DNA of 10,117 nucleotides from Kiritimatiellia bacterium (GCA_017629455.1 JAGBXE010000101.1:1-10117), one strand, 5' to 3'; shown: positions 1 to 7,190, counted from the stretch's first letter. Notes: generated by a model from the sequence alone, not told the origin. Translations and numbers: made by a program.

Positions 1-945
1 AGGCGCAGGGTAAAGCTGATGACCATTGAGGAATTAAACGAAAGCATTGCCGACGGAACAATCAGCGAAGTCATCCGCGTAGCCGAAGCTAGGCAGGTAA
101 AGGCGCTTTCGCATATAGCCGACACCATTTGCCTAAACCCTGAAACAAGGCTTATCCTAGTTTCTGGCGGCTCGGCGGCAGGCAAAACAACTACCGCTAA
201 ACGCATATGCACGCAGTTGCGCGTCAATGGCCGCACGGCAATGCATATTTCAACAGACGATTACTTCGTCGGCGATGAGCGCAACCCGCGCGACGAAAGC
301 GGCAACCTCGACTATGAACACGTCGACTGTGTTGACGCAGGCCCCCTCTCAAGCGATATAAACGCCCTTCTTAGCGGCAAGACAATTGCTCATAGACGCT
401 TTGATTTTATAAATCACCGTCCTGAATTTCGCGGCGACTCAATAACACTTGCGCAGAACGGCACGATCGTTCTTGAAGGTATACACGCGCTCAACCCTAA
501 GCTTCTTAAAGATGTCGACGATAACGCAAAGTTTAGCGTATTCGTAGAACCTAAGCCTTCGCTCGATCTCTTTGCCGGAATTACTCCATCTCCCACGGAC
601 TCACGCTTTCTGCGCCGCCTCGTCCGCGACAACCAGTTCAGAAAGATGAATCCAAGCGAAACGCTCATCCTCTGGCCTAAGGTGCTCGAAGGCGAAAAGA
701 AATGGATTGACCCCTTCAAATCTGAAGCTCAGGCAATATTCGATTCATACCTCTGTTACGAGCTGGCGGTACTTAAACCGTTTGCTGGCGGCCTTCTTGA
801 ACGCCTGCGTCTTAAATTTGGAGAGCTGCCGCAAATTATGAATATGCTGCGTCTTTTCACTGCAATCGATGCCGCCTCTCCCGATGCCATTCCTGGCGAC
901 TCCATCATTAGAGAGACTATCGGCGGCAGTCAACTTGAATACTAA
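1..945 (+). CDS. Nucleoside (uridine-type) kinase, C-terminal part, cut by the left edge
   Basis: P-loop kinase expected to phosphorylate uridine or another nucleoside in the cytoplasm. Numbered from the ATG at 19, a Walker A motif SGGSAAGKTT lies at residues 49-58 (Lys56), the substrate-side motif STDDYF at 78-83, the family motif VLEGIHALNP at 151-160, an Arg-rich lid RFLRRLVRD at 196-204, and the characteristic tail ETIGGS at 299-304. These match the kinase half of the long bacterial nucleoside kinases (about 550 residues), which carry a TGS domain and a threonyl-tRNA-synthetase-like second domain in front. The frame has no stop between base 1 and the ATG at 19, and residues 5-35 (ELNESIADG onward) resemble the linker just before the kinase in those proteins. 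I therefore read it as a 5'-truncated gene, with the ATG at 19 probably internal. A weak CAGGG at 6-10 could instead serve that ATG, giving a stand-alone 308-residue kinase. Kinase identity is secure; exact substrate is not. Confidence 0.85.
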   Translation, partial: RRRVKLMTIEELNESIADGTISEVIRVAEARQVKALSHIADTICLNPETRLILVSGGSAAGKTTTAKRICTQLRVNGRTAMHISTDDYFVGDERNPRDESGNLDYEHVDCVDAGPLSSDINALLSGKTIAHRRFDFINHRPEFRGDSITLAQNGTIVLEGIHALNPKLLKDVDDNAKFSVFVEPKPSLDLFAGITPSPTDSRFLRRLVRDNQFRKMNPSETLILWPKVLEGEKKWIDPFKSEAQAIFDSYLCYELAVLKPFAGGLLERLRLKFGELPQIMNMLRLFTAIDAASPDAIPGDSIIRETIGGSQLEY

Positions 946-960
946 TTAAGGATCATACCC

Positions 961-1719
961 ATGATTGAAATAACAATATTAAGTGTTTTACAAGGGATAG
1001 CAGAGTTTCTTCCGATATCCAGTTCTGGGCATCTCGTACTTGGGAAATCTCTTCTAGGCATGAGCGAAGTTGGAATGCGCCTAGATATCTTCCTGCATGT
1101 AGGTACGTTATTATCCATCTTCATTTTCTACTTCTCTATAATTAAACGCATCATCTTAAAGATGGAATGGTCGTACGTAGCTAAAATCGTCATAAGCGCG
1201 ATACCAGCAGGAATTATCGGAATTCTTTTCAAAGACCAAATTGAAGAGATGTCTACTCTGTACGTTGGATGCGCACTTATTTTTACTGGATTAGTGCTTT
1301 CTTCCACAAAGCTAATGCCGGCGCGCGAAAAAGGCGTTTCATTTCCCATAGCCGCATGGATGGGTATTGCTCAGGCAGTAGCTCTTTTACCAGGCGTATC
1401 TCGCTCCGGCATGACGTTGGCTGCGGCTAGGTCTGCCGGCGTCAATGGCGAAAAAGCCGCCGAATTCTCGTTTCTGATGTCCGCTCCGCCAATTGCTGGC
1501 GCAGCATTACTAGAAATACTTAAGGCTTGCGAAACGAGTGCCGAAGCTGGTGCAGTTCAAGAAGCGTCTTGGGGTCTTTGCATTTTCGGCGCGGCATTAG
1601 CTGGCACAGTCGGTTACCTGGCGCTTAAGCTTCTTGTAGCATCTCTTAAAGGGCGTTGGTTTTGGATATTCGGCCCATACTGCATATTAGCAGGCGTTCT
1701 TACAATCTGCCTTTCTTGA
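961..1719 (+). CDS. uppP: Undecaprenyl-diphosphatase UppP (BacA family)
   Basis: Integral membrane phosphatase that converts undecaprenyl diphosphate to the monophosphate, recycling the lipid carrier for peptidoglycan and other surface polymers; overproduction gives bacitracin resistance in known members. Its 252 residues are slightly short for the family (about 265-275). The first signature is QGIAEFLPISSSGHL at 11-25, with the (E/Q)xxxE pair as Gln11 and Glu15. LHVGTL follows at 45-50. The second signature PGVSRSG is at 144-150, with Arg148 the expected catalytic arginine, and EFSFLMSAPPIAGA is at 168-181. Several hydrophobic helices cover most of the chain. The ATG at 961 has AAGGA at 948-952, eight bases upstream. 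It starts 15 bases after the nucleoside kinase, so the two are probably co-transcribed, although no functional link is evident. It converges with the response regulator gene on the other strand. Confidence 0.95.
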   Translation: MIEITILSVLQGIAEFLPISSSGHLVLGKSLLGMSEVGMRLDIFLHVGTLLSIFIFYFSIIKRIILKMEWSYVAKIVISAIPAGIIGILFKDQIEEMSTLYVGCALIFTGLVLSSTKLMPAREKGVSFPIAAWMGIAQAVALLPGVSRSGMTLAAARSAGVNGEKAAEFSFLMSAPPIAGAALLEILKACETSAEAGAVQEASWGLCIFGAALAGTVGYLALKLLVASLKGRWFWIFGPYCILAGVLTICLS

Positions 1720-1784
1720 ATGCCAGCTTAAGCGCAGCTAAAACAGATATTACTTGAGCGAACCTTTGCCGCGCTAGAGAATAG

Positions 1785-1815
1785 AAATAACTTCTAATAC
1801 ATTAAGAAGTTATTT
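1785..1815. terminator. Possible bidirectional terminator hairpin between convergent genes
   Basis: A perfect 11-bp inverted repeat has arms AAATAACTTCT (1785-1795) and AGAAGTTATTT (1805-1815) with a 9-base loop. It lies between the end of uppP and the end of the response regulator gene and includes the latter's stop codon (1810-1812). The position suits termination from both sides. The stem is AT-rich and the T runs are short (three), so it would be a weak intrinsic terminator; it could instead protect mRNA 3' ends. The remainder of the 90-base gap shows nothing else clear. Confidence 0.5.
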
Positions 1816-2526
1816 GAGCATATACCCAACGCCGCGAACGCTTACAATATCCTTCCCGGCATCGCCAAGTTTGCGCCGTAAATTGGATATATGAACGTAA
1901 AGCATTGTGTCTTCGCAGGCAAAGCCTTCACCGCGAAGAAAAGCTATAATTTCTTCCGCCTTCACCACTGCGGCGCGATGCAAATTAAGAACCACAAGGA
2001 TATCGGCTTCCGTTTTAGTTAGACGGGCTATTAATCTACGGTGTTGCTTTACCGTAAGCGTTTGAAGATCAATTACAACATCGCCAATCAAAACGGCATT
2101 AGCTCGGCCTGTACATAAGGTCGAAATTTCATGAAACCTTTCAAGTAAGCGGCGCAAGCGAACAACGAGCAGCGATTCCGGAGCATCCTTTGAGATGTAA
2201 TCATCGGCACCTAAACCAAACCCGCGCACTTGATCAGCATCGGAATCTTTTGCCGTAAGAAAAACTACTGGCACCGTTCGGTCAATTTCGCGTATCGCCT
2301 GACAAACCTGAAAGCCATTCATTCCAGGCATCATCACATCTAAAAGTACGAGATCGTGGCGAAGTTCATCAAAAGAATCTAACGCCTGCTGGCCGTTTCG
2401 CGCCATGGTAACGGTAAAGCCCTCAGCAGAGAGAAGCGCTTTAAGCCCTTCGCGAATGCTGCGCTCGTCATCTACAATAAGTATTCTACCGGAACATTCC
2501 GGCGCGAAACTCTCATCTTCTGTCAT
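1810..2526 (-). CDS. OmpR/PhoB-family response regulator, orphan
   Basis: DNA-binding transcriptional regulator controlled by phosphorylation. Residues 13-130 form a receiver domain: acidic pair Asp19-Asp20 (ILIVDDE), phospho-acceptor Asp63 (LLDVMMPGMNG), Thr91 (FLTAKD) and Lys113 (DDYISK). Residues 145-238 form a winged helix of the OmpR type, with LTKTEADIL at 169-177, HISNLRRKLG at 212-221 and the ending VSVRGVGYML. The length of 238 residues is normal. All phosphorylation residues are present, so it should be switchable. The proline that usually follows the receiver lysine is replaced: the sequence reads Lys-Asp-Ala-Pro. Its start overlaps the stop of the pseudouridine synthase gene by four bases (ATGA, 2523-2526), and no good ribosome binding site precedes it, so translation probably depends on the gene upstream. 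No histidine kinase is present in the window; the partner must be elsewhere or beyond the operon. Target genes cannot be inferred. Confidence 0.93.
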   Translation of the reverse strand: MTEDESFAPECSGRILIVDDERSIREGLKALLSAEGFTVTMARNGQQALDSFDELRHDLVLLDVMMPGMNGFQVCQAIREIDRTVPVVFLTAKDSDADQVRGFGLGADDYISKDAPESLLVVRLRRLLERFHEISTLCTGRANAVLIGDVVIDLQTLTVKQHRRLIARLTKTEADILVVLNLHRAAVVKAEEIIAFLRGEGFACEDTMLYVHISNLRRKLGDAGKDIVSVRGVGYMLK

Positions 2527-3440
2527 CGACCCATGCCAAAAAGACGCAATGCAGAACGGAAATCTGCCGGTAGCGGCGCGTGAGCCGAGATTTCCGCATG
2601 AGGATTTAGCGGATGAACTAAAGTAAGAGTTGAGGCATGAAGCATTTGCCGCGGAACCTGCATCAAACGAGGATCGCGCGCACGCTTAAGGCCGAACACC
2701 TTATCTCCTACGATCGGAAAACGAATCGAAGAAAGATGGCGGCGTATCTGATTAGTCCTTCCCGTTTCAATGCGAACCCGAAGGAATGACGCCGCCTCTG
2801 ACGCCGCCTCACGCGTTACACGCGAAAGCGCCTCCTGACCGGCAAATGGCGCGTCAATTTTTTCATGCGCAAAAGGAAATCGACCGGCAACGATTGCGTG
2901 GTATATCTTTACTGTGCCGCGCGTTTTGAAAACGGAAACTGCCGCCTCACGCGAAGCATGGTTTCTGGCAAACAAAAGACAACCTGTCGTATCACGGTCT
3001 AAGCGATGAACTGCGCTTAAAGTTGGAATGCCCTCTTGCTTGCGAAGTATAGTTTCGACACTCTTAGGGTCGGCACACGAAACGACACCTGCAGGCTTAT
3101 CGCAAATCAGATAATTCTCATCGCGCCAAAGTACGCGGATATGACGGCGTGATTCACCTTGAGCTTGGCTAGCGGCAGCTGCCTTAGCAACTCCCCCCTG
3201 GCGTACGGCCGCACGCGCCACACGCGAGGGCAGTTCCACCTGATCGCCCGTCTTAAGCGCTGCACGCGCCATCCATACGCATGAGCGGTTGACCCAGACA
3301 TTTCGCCCGTCGACAACAGCCTTTGCCGTACGACGCGAGAGCGAAAAACGCTGAGCCAGAAAATCTTGCAAAATCTTAGGGTCGGCCTTTTGGACAACCA
3401 ACGACTCCATGCCTGCGGCATGACGAGGTGAACGAACCAT
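2523..3440 (-). CDS. RluA-family RNA pseudouridine synthase with S4 domain
   Basis: Expected to isomerise uridine to pseudouridine in rRNA or tRNA. An S4 RNA-binding domain occupies about residues 22-70 (LQDFLAQRFSLSRRTAKAVV region). An alanine-rich linker follows at about 73-98, then the catalytic domain. The catalytic motif HRLDRDTTG is at 145-153 with Asp148 as nucleophile, and DKPAGVV at 114-120 and GRTNQIRRHLS downstream are further family motifs. The S4-RluA order is that of RluC/RluD-type enzymes, but the NQIRRH variant recalls other subgroups, so the target uridine is not assigned. The ATG at 3440 is chosen because a near-perfect SD (AAGGAGGTG) stands six bases upstream; an internal Met11 has no such support. 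It begins three bases after the PAS gene's stop and overlaps the response regulator start by four bases. An in-frame 12-bp tandem repeat lies at 2787-2810. Confidence 0.92.
   Translation of the reverse strand: MVRSPRHAAGMESLVVQKADPKILQDFLAQRFSLSRRTAKAVVDGRNVWVNRSCVWMARAALKTGDQVELPSRVARAAVRQGGVAKAAAASQAQGESRRHIRVLWRDENYLICDKPAGVVSCADPKSVETILRKQEGIPTLSAVHRLDRDTTGCLLFARNHASREAAVSVFKTRGTVKIYHAIVAGRFPFAHEKIDAPFAGQEALSRVTREAASEAASFLRVRIETGRTNQIRRHLSSIRFPIVGDKVFGLKRARDPRLMQVPRQMLHASTLTLVHPLNPHAEISAHAPLPADFRSALRLFGMGR
2787..2810. repeat. 12-bp perfect tandem duplication inside the pseudouridine synthase gene
   Basis: TGACGCCGCCTC occurs twice without a gap (2787-2798 and 2799-2810). On the coding (-) strand it encodes a duplicated Glu-Ala-Ala-Ser, just before the strand leading to the GRTNQIRRHL motif. 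The frame is kept, so the enzyme is probably unaffected; it looks like a recent slippage event. Confidence 0.8.
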
Positions 3441-3443
3441 CGA

Positions 3444-4130
3444 CTACACCTCCTTCTGAACAGCGCCGACTACACCGATAGTGCGACGAGAATGTACATT
3501 GGGCGAAAGCGTCAACACGCCAACGCCCGCAATAGAACAGGAAACTTTATCCCCTGCAAGGGCCTTGCGGAAAAGAGCCTGTGCTGCTTCTCCCGGGAAG
3601 ATATCGGCATAACGCACTTGGCTAATATCATCCGAAGTAGCAAACACTTTCTTAAATGATTCGTTGCACTCACGCATTTGCCCTTGCGCCGAACAGGCGA
3701 AAAGCGGTTCTGCGGCTATCTCCCAGCCGTTTGCCTTATCACGAAATGAGTTCATGTATGCGCGGCGGCGCTCAACGTTGCGAATAGTAAATATGAGATC
3801 GCCAGGATTAAGTAAATCAATACAGGAAACTGCCACCTCACACGCTATTTTCCCACCGGTTTTCGAAACGCCGTTAGCGTCGACAACAACATGTCGATCG
3901 CCCTCAAGACCTTTACGGATACGAGAGACGACATCCTGCTTTAAACCGGGTATGAAAACGGAAACAGGACGATCAACGACTTCGTCCGGCTCATACCCAA
4001 AGTACTCAACCGTGCGCGGATTGATCTCAAAAATATGCCCGTTCGGATCAGTTATAACAACTGCATCATACATCCCGGACAGAAACTGCCGGAATAGCGA
4101 ACGCCTATCCTTTGGTACGAAAATTGCCAT
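3444..4130 (-). CDS. Protein of two PAS domains without an output domain
   Basis: Cytoplasmic sensor-like protein of 228 residues with no signal peptide or membrane segment. The first PAS domain (about 11-118) is clear: YDAVVITDPNGHIFEINPRT at 21-40, then the helix motif VEYFGYEPDEVV at 41-52, a DANGVSKTGGKIACEV region and the closing strand DLIFTIRNVERRR. A second, weaker PAS-like domain covers about 135-224 (PLFACSAQGQMRECNESFKK, then YADIFPGEAAQALF). No histidine kinase, GGDEF, HTH or other effector region follows, so any signal must be passed by protein contact. No ligand-binding residue can be assigned; Cys105, Cys146, Cys155 and Cys198 are present, but no cofactor motif is evident. It is first in a unit with the pseudouridine synthase and the response regulator, and a link to the regulator is plausible but inferred. 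No SD precedes its ATG; a promoter ends a few bases upstream. Confidence 0.85.
   Translation of the reverse strand: MAIFVPKDRRSLFRQFLSGMYDAVVITDPNGHIFEINPRTVEYFGYEPDEVVDRPVSVFIPGLKQDVVSRIRKGLEGDRHVVVDANGVSKTGGKIACEVAVSCIDLLNPGDLIFTIRNVERRRAYMNSFRDKANGWEIAAEPLFACSAQGQMRECNESFKKVFATSDDISQVRYADIFPGEAAQALFRKALAGDKVSCSIAGVGVLTLSPNVHSRRTIGVVGAVQKEV
3447..3455 (-). promoter_or_regulatory. Strong Shine-Dalgarno for the pseudouridine synthase gene
   Basis: The - strand reads AAGGAGGTG, fully complementary to the usual 16S rRNA tail, with six bases (TAGTCG) before the ATG at 3440. It lies within the last codons of the PAS gene (Lys-Glu-Val, then TAG). It fixes the start of the pseudouridine synthase and allows independent ribosome loading there. 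Confidence 0.85.
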
Positions 4131-4141
4131 AAATTCAAGTG

Positions 4142-4150
4142 ATTATACCA
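4142..4150 (-). promoter_or_regulatory. Extended -10 promoter for the PAS / pseudouridine synthase / regulator unit
   Basis: The - strand reads TGGTATAAT: a perfect -10 hexamer (4147 to 4142) with a TGn extension, located in the 22-base gap between queA and the PAS gene. Only a weak -35 candidate (TTGCAT, 18 bases upstream) is present, which extended -10 promoters tolerate. Counting from the -10 box puts the transcript start near 4135, leaving a leader of about five bases and no SD. Sequence-based prediction only. Confidence 0.6.
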
Positions 4151-4152
4151 AA

Positions 4153-5265
4153 TCAGACGATAAGCATGCAATCGCCGTAAGAGAAGAACATATACCCCTT
4201 TCTTACGGCCATAGCATATGCCGCCAACATACGCTCACGCCCCGCCAAGGCGGAGACCATCATTAGAAGCGTCGACTGCGGCAAATGGAAATTAGTCAAC
4301 ATACAATCGCATACGCGGAAGTTGTATGGAGGGCAGATAAAGATATCGCTTGCGCCAGAGCCTGCGCTGACGACGTCACTAGAGCCTTTCTCCGCCATAG
4401 CAGCTGCAACTGTCTCCAGCGTGCGCACCGTTGTTGACCCGACACAGAAAACGCGCCCTCCGCGAGCCTTGCACTCATTTATCGCCTGCGCAGTCTCGAC
4501 GGGAACATCAAAAGCTTCAAAGTCCATTTTATGGTCTTCGATATTTTCTGCCGTCACGGGACGAAACGTGCCCGGGCCCACATGAAGCGTAACGCTTACG
4601 CGACGCACGCCCTTCTTATCGAGCGCGGCGAAAATCTCGGGCGTAAAATGCAAGCCTGCCGTAGGGGCTGCGACAGACCCTACGTTGCGCGCATAGATTG
4701 TCTGATAACGTTCACGATCGGCACGTTCTTCTTCAAGCGTTCCCTCGCGCTTGACGTACGGCGGAACGGGAGTGCGGCCGAAGCGATCTAAAAGCTCCAT
4801 AAGTGGCTCTTTATGCGTAAACTCTACTCGCCACATTCCAATGCCGCCAAGAGGCTTTACCATCGTCGCATGAAGTTCGCCATTTGGCCCGAAAACCGCA
4901 ACTTGACCACTCCTGCAAGTGCGGCCCGAGCCGACAATTACATTCCAAACACTGGCATTCAACCCGTCCGCGACAGAAGGCGGCGCATCGGCATCGCCTT
5001 CGGGAGCAGGATTTACAAGAAGAATCTCAACGGCACCATGCGTATCTTCCCATTCGCCGATGATACGCGCAGGAAACACTTTCGTGTCGTTTACGACAAT
5101 AAGATCGTCAGGATTAATATATTCGACAATATCTGAAATATGGCGATCTTCTAAAACGCACGTATCGCGATGAAGCACCATCATGCGCTCTGTACCGCGG
5201 CGCTCTACTGGACGCTGGGCTATCAACCGCTCTGGCAGCGGATACCAAAATTGACGTGTTTTCAT
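4153..5265 (-). CDS. queA: tRNA preQ1(34) S-adenosylmethionine ribosyltransferase-isomerase
   Basis: Cytoplasmic enzyme that moves the ribosyl part of S-adenosylmethionine onto preQ1 at the tRNA wobble position to give epoxyqueuosine, the penultimate step of queuosine synthesis. Family motifs appear in order: LPERLIAQRPVERR at 10-23, DDLIVVNDTKVFPARI at 53-68, APTAGLHFT at 200-208, HVGPGTFRPV at 228-237, DHKMDFE at 244-250, VGSTTVRTLE at 275-284, NFHLPQSTLLMMVSALAG at 325-342 and the end FFSYGDCMLI. Its 370 residues are somewhat above the usual 340-355, owing to small insertions near 86-101 and 288-308. The ATG at 5265 overlaps the stop of the DUF21 gene by four bases (ATGA); GAGGAG at 5271-5276 is the SD. 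No other queuosine gene is in the window. Very secure call. Confidence 0.97.
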   Translation of the reverse strand: MKTRQFWYPLPERLIAQRPVERRGTERMMVLHRDTCVLEDRHISDIVEYINPDDLIVVNDTKVFPARIIGEWEDTHGAVEILLVNPAPEGDADAPPSVADGLNASVWNVIVGSGRTCRSGQVAVFGPNGELHATMVKPLGGIGMWRVEFTHKEPLMELLDRFGRTPVPPYVKREGTLEEERADRERYQTIYARNVGSVAAPTAGLHFTPEIFAALDKKGVRRVSVTLHVGPGTFRPVTAENIEDHKMDFEAFDVPVETAQAINECKARGGRVFCVGSTTVRTLETVAAAMAEKGSSDVVSAGSGASDIFICPPYNFRVCDCMLTNFHLPQSTLLMMVSALAGRERMLAAYAMAVRKGYMFFSYGDCMLIV

Positions 5266-5906
5266 TCCTTCTCCTCAAGTGCCGACATAAGCGCTTCTGG
5301 CGTAATGGGCTTACCTTTTGCGCGCAAAACTATAATTTTCGTAATAAGAGCAGATTCGAAATCGGAAAGGCACACACCATCTTTGCGATCTTCCAAGATG
5401 CGCATTAAATCCGACATCGTAAGGCGATACTTCTCTGCGCCGCCAGCTATAAAAAGATTTGTAAGCGCCATCGCTATCGCCGTAAACGGCCTAAGCAAGG
5501 TAGCCATCACTTCGTAAGGACCTGACAAGCGCAAGCTGCGACGCAAGGGGCGCGCTGCGCAAAGAAGTTTTGGTAAAAACTCTGCAACATACAAAACTGT
5601 AAACGCCGCCAGAAAGCCCCAAACTGCCTTAAGCGTATCGTTATGTCCAAAAAGCTCAACCGACAAAGCGGCCGTAGCCGATGAATACGCTACATTGGCA
5701 ATATTGTTGCCGATAAGTAGCGTTATGGTTGTGCGCCCCATATCGGATATTGCCCGTTGCACCTTTTGCGCTTTGCGCCCTCCCTCGCGTGCAAGATGAA
5801 GAACACGCTCACGCCCGACCGACAAAAACGCTGTTTCCGTACCTGAACAAAACGCCGAGCAAGCAAGCGAAATGAATGCTGCAATAACTAAAAGAAGAAT
5901 AATCAC
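5262..5906 (-). CDS. Short DUF21 (CNNM transmembrane) protein lacking CBS and CorC domains
   Basis: Membrane protein of 214 residues homologous to the transmembrane half of CNNM/CorB proteins, which are linked to magnesium transport. Helix 1 is at 1-20, followed by the family motif SGTETAFLS (21-29). Another motif is LLIGNNIANVA at 63-73. The usual GEIxPK motif reads AEFLPK at 108-113, keeping Glu109, Pro112 and Lys113. The chain stops near residue 214, just where the first CBS domain begins in the full-length neighbour. It has a proper stop and is open throughout, so it looks like a reduced paralogue rather than a frameshifted gene. The start is GTG at 5906, overlapping the upstream stop (GTGA), with GAGGAGGA at 5913-5920 as SD. 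It is co-translated with the full-length CNNM protein, so a partnership in the membrane is likely but inferred. Function otherwise unknown. Confidence 0.88.
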   Translation of the reverse strand: MIILLLVIAAFISLACSAFCSGTETAFLSVGRERVLHLAREGGRKAQKVQRAISDMGRTTITLLIGNNIANVAYSSATAALSVELFGHNDTLKAVWGFLAAFTVLYVAEFLPKLLCAARPLRRSLRLSGPYEVMATLLRPFTAIAMALTNLFIAGGAEKYRLTMSDLMRILEDRKDGVCLSDFESALITKIIVLRAKGKPITPEALMSALEEKE

Positions 5907-7153
5907 GAATTATCCTCCTCGGTGCGCTCAACCGCCTCATCCGTGTCTGCCAAAATCTCTTCGTCAGAATCTGTGCGCAAACGATTGAGCACTTCTAAGC
6001 GCACTAGCGTCACACGGCGACGGCGGCGCTTAAGAACTGTCGCTCTGCAACCATCGGCATCGAGTTGCTGCCCGACATGAGGCAGGCGCTCAGCATGAAA
6101 TTGCACCCACCCGGAAAGCCTATCGGCATCCTCCGCCTCTAGGGCAATATCGAGCTCGCGGTTTATCTCATCGAGCGAAGCGTTAGCATCTATCTCCCAC
6201 ACCCTTGGTCCACAGCGTTCGATGCGTGGCTCGCTAGCGGCATCGCCGAAAACGCGAGGACCTACAATTACTTCAAGAATATCATTAGGCGTTATTATCC
6301 CGGCCGTTCCACCAAATTCATCGAGAACGACAGCCAGGGGTTTGTGACTTTTAGCAAATGTCACTAGAAGATCGTCCAATGTCACAGTTTCAGGAACGAA
6401 AAGCGCATCTTCGATCTTTCCTGTTTGCTTATCTAAAACACCTTCAACAGAATCGGCTGTGCGCTTACAAACTGGAAGATAACGATGAATGGATTTTGCG
6501 ATATGCTCGTCGCGCTCACTCCTTGGAAGATCACTATCATCAATATCAACATCAACACGAGGAGTCATCTCATCATTGGCGCAAAGTTCCGAAAGGCGCA
6601 AGACGCCTTCCACCATCTCGGCGTCGGCACTCGATACATCACCGTTTTCAGCAGCCAATTCCATAACAGAAATAAGCTCTCCATCCGAAAGAGCACGGCG
6701 TTCACGATTAAGGGCAGGAGCAAACGCTCGCGACGACCACCTTAAAACTGTATTGAACGGCGAAAGAATAACGCGCCAAAACAGTAAAATATGCGCATAG
6801 GAAGGAGCTAGCGACTCCGCAAAACGCAAGGCTAGACGCTTTGGGGTAATTTCGCCAAAAACAAGAAGGCAGACCGTCATAATTGGCACTGCCAACCAAC
6901 CTCCAGAAGGAAACCAGCGCGATAAAAGGCGGTAGCCGATTGTCGCAACAGCAAAATTGACGAACGTATTACCGACCAAAAGCGTCGAAAATAATACAGC
7001 CTGATCGGAGAGACAGCGCCCAATTTTACGATCGGCCCTCGGATTGCGCGCACGAATACGCGCACGCTGCGCGCCCGTGAGAGAAAACAATACCGTTTCG
7101 GCGCTCGAAAAGAACGCCGATAACAGCAAACAAATTGGTAATAACGCCAACAT
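5903..7153 (-). CDS. CNNM/CorB-type transporter (DUF21, CBS pair, CorC domain)
   Basis: Inner-membrane protein of the HlyC/CorC or CNNM family, associated with magnesium or cobalt efflux and tolerance. Numbered from 7153: DUF21 membrane domain at 1-150 with SAFFSSAETVLFSL (12-25), LLVGNTFVNF (58-67) and FGEITPK (99-105); first CBS domain starting with EMTPR (195-199); second with VVLDEFGGTAGIIT (275-288) and NDILEVIVG; CorC_HlyC domain about 313-390; acidic tail. The frame is open up to an ATG at 7219 (438 residues), but the extra 22 residues are hydrophilic, precede the expected first helix and have no SD. The ATG at 7153 begins right at the helix and sits six bases after a transcript start predicted from the promoter at 7166-7174. 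An ATG at 7165 is a third option. First gene of the leftward operon; the function call is secure, the start is not. Confidence 0.9.
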   Translation of the reverse strand: MLALLPICLLLSAFFSSAETVLFSLTGAQRARIRARNPRADRKIGRCLSDQAVLFSTLLVGNTFVNFAVATIGYRLLSRWFPSGGWLAVPIMTVCLLVFGEITPKRLALRFAESLAPSYAHILLFWRVILSPFNTVLRWSSRAFAPALNRERRALSDGELISVMELAAENGDVSSADAEMVEGVLRLSELCANDEMTPRVDVDIDDSDLPRSERDEHIAKSIHRYLPVCKRTADSVEGVLDKQTGKIEDALFVPETVTLDDLLVTFAKSHKPLAVVLDEFGGTAGIITPNDILEVIVGPRVFGDAASEPRIERCGPRVWEIDANASLDEINRELDIALEAEDADRLSGWVQFHAERLPHVGQQLDADGCRATVLKRRRRRVTLVRLEVLNRLRTDSDEEILADTDEAVERTEEDNS

Positions 7154-7165
7154 CCTAATACGCAT

Positions 7166-7174
7166 ATTGTACCA
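7166..7174 (-). promoter_or_regulatory. Candidate extended -10 promoter for the leftward operon
   Basis: The - strand reads TGGTACAAT: a one-mismatch -10 box (7171 to 7166) with a TGn extension. The expected transcript start is near 7159, six bases before the ATG at 7153. It drives the CNNM, DUF21 and queA genes if real. It conflicts with starts at 7165 or 7219, which would lie outside such a transcript. Confidence 0.4.
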
Positions 7175-7190
7175 CAATTGCGAAACGGCA

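Noticed and set aside
3664..4266. Open frame of 200 codons on the + strand
   Set aside because: It lies antisense to the PAS gene and runs into queA; its translation is Ser/Thr/Arg-rich without domain features, and the - strand proteins there are clearly real.
5331..5336. TATAAT on the + strand
   Set aside because: It lies inside the DUF21 coding region with no rightward gene downstream and no TGn extension; taken as chance.
5262..5906. The short DUF21 gene as a pseudogene or a frameshifted CNNM gene
   Set aside because: The reading frame is intact with a good SD and coupled start. The sequence after its stop is queA, which begins at once, so no lost CBS/CorC remnant is present in any frame.
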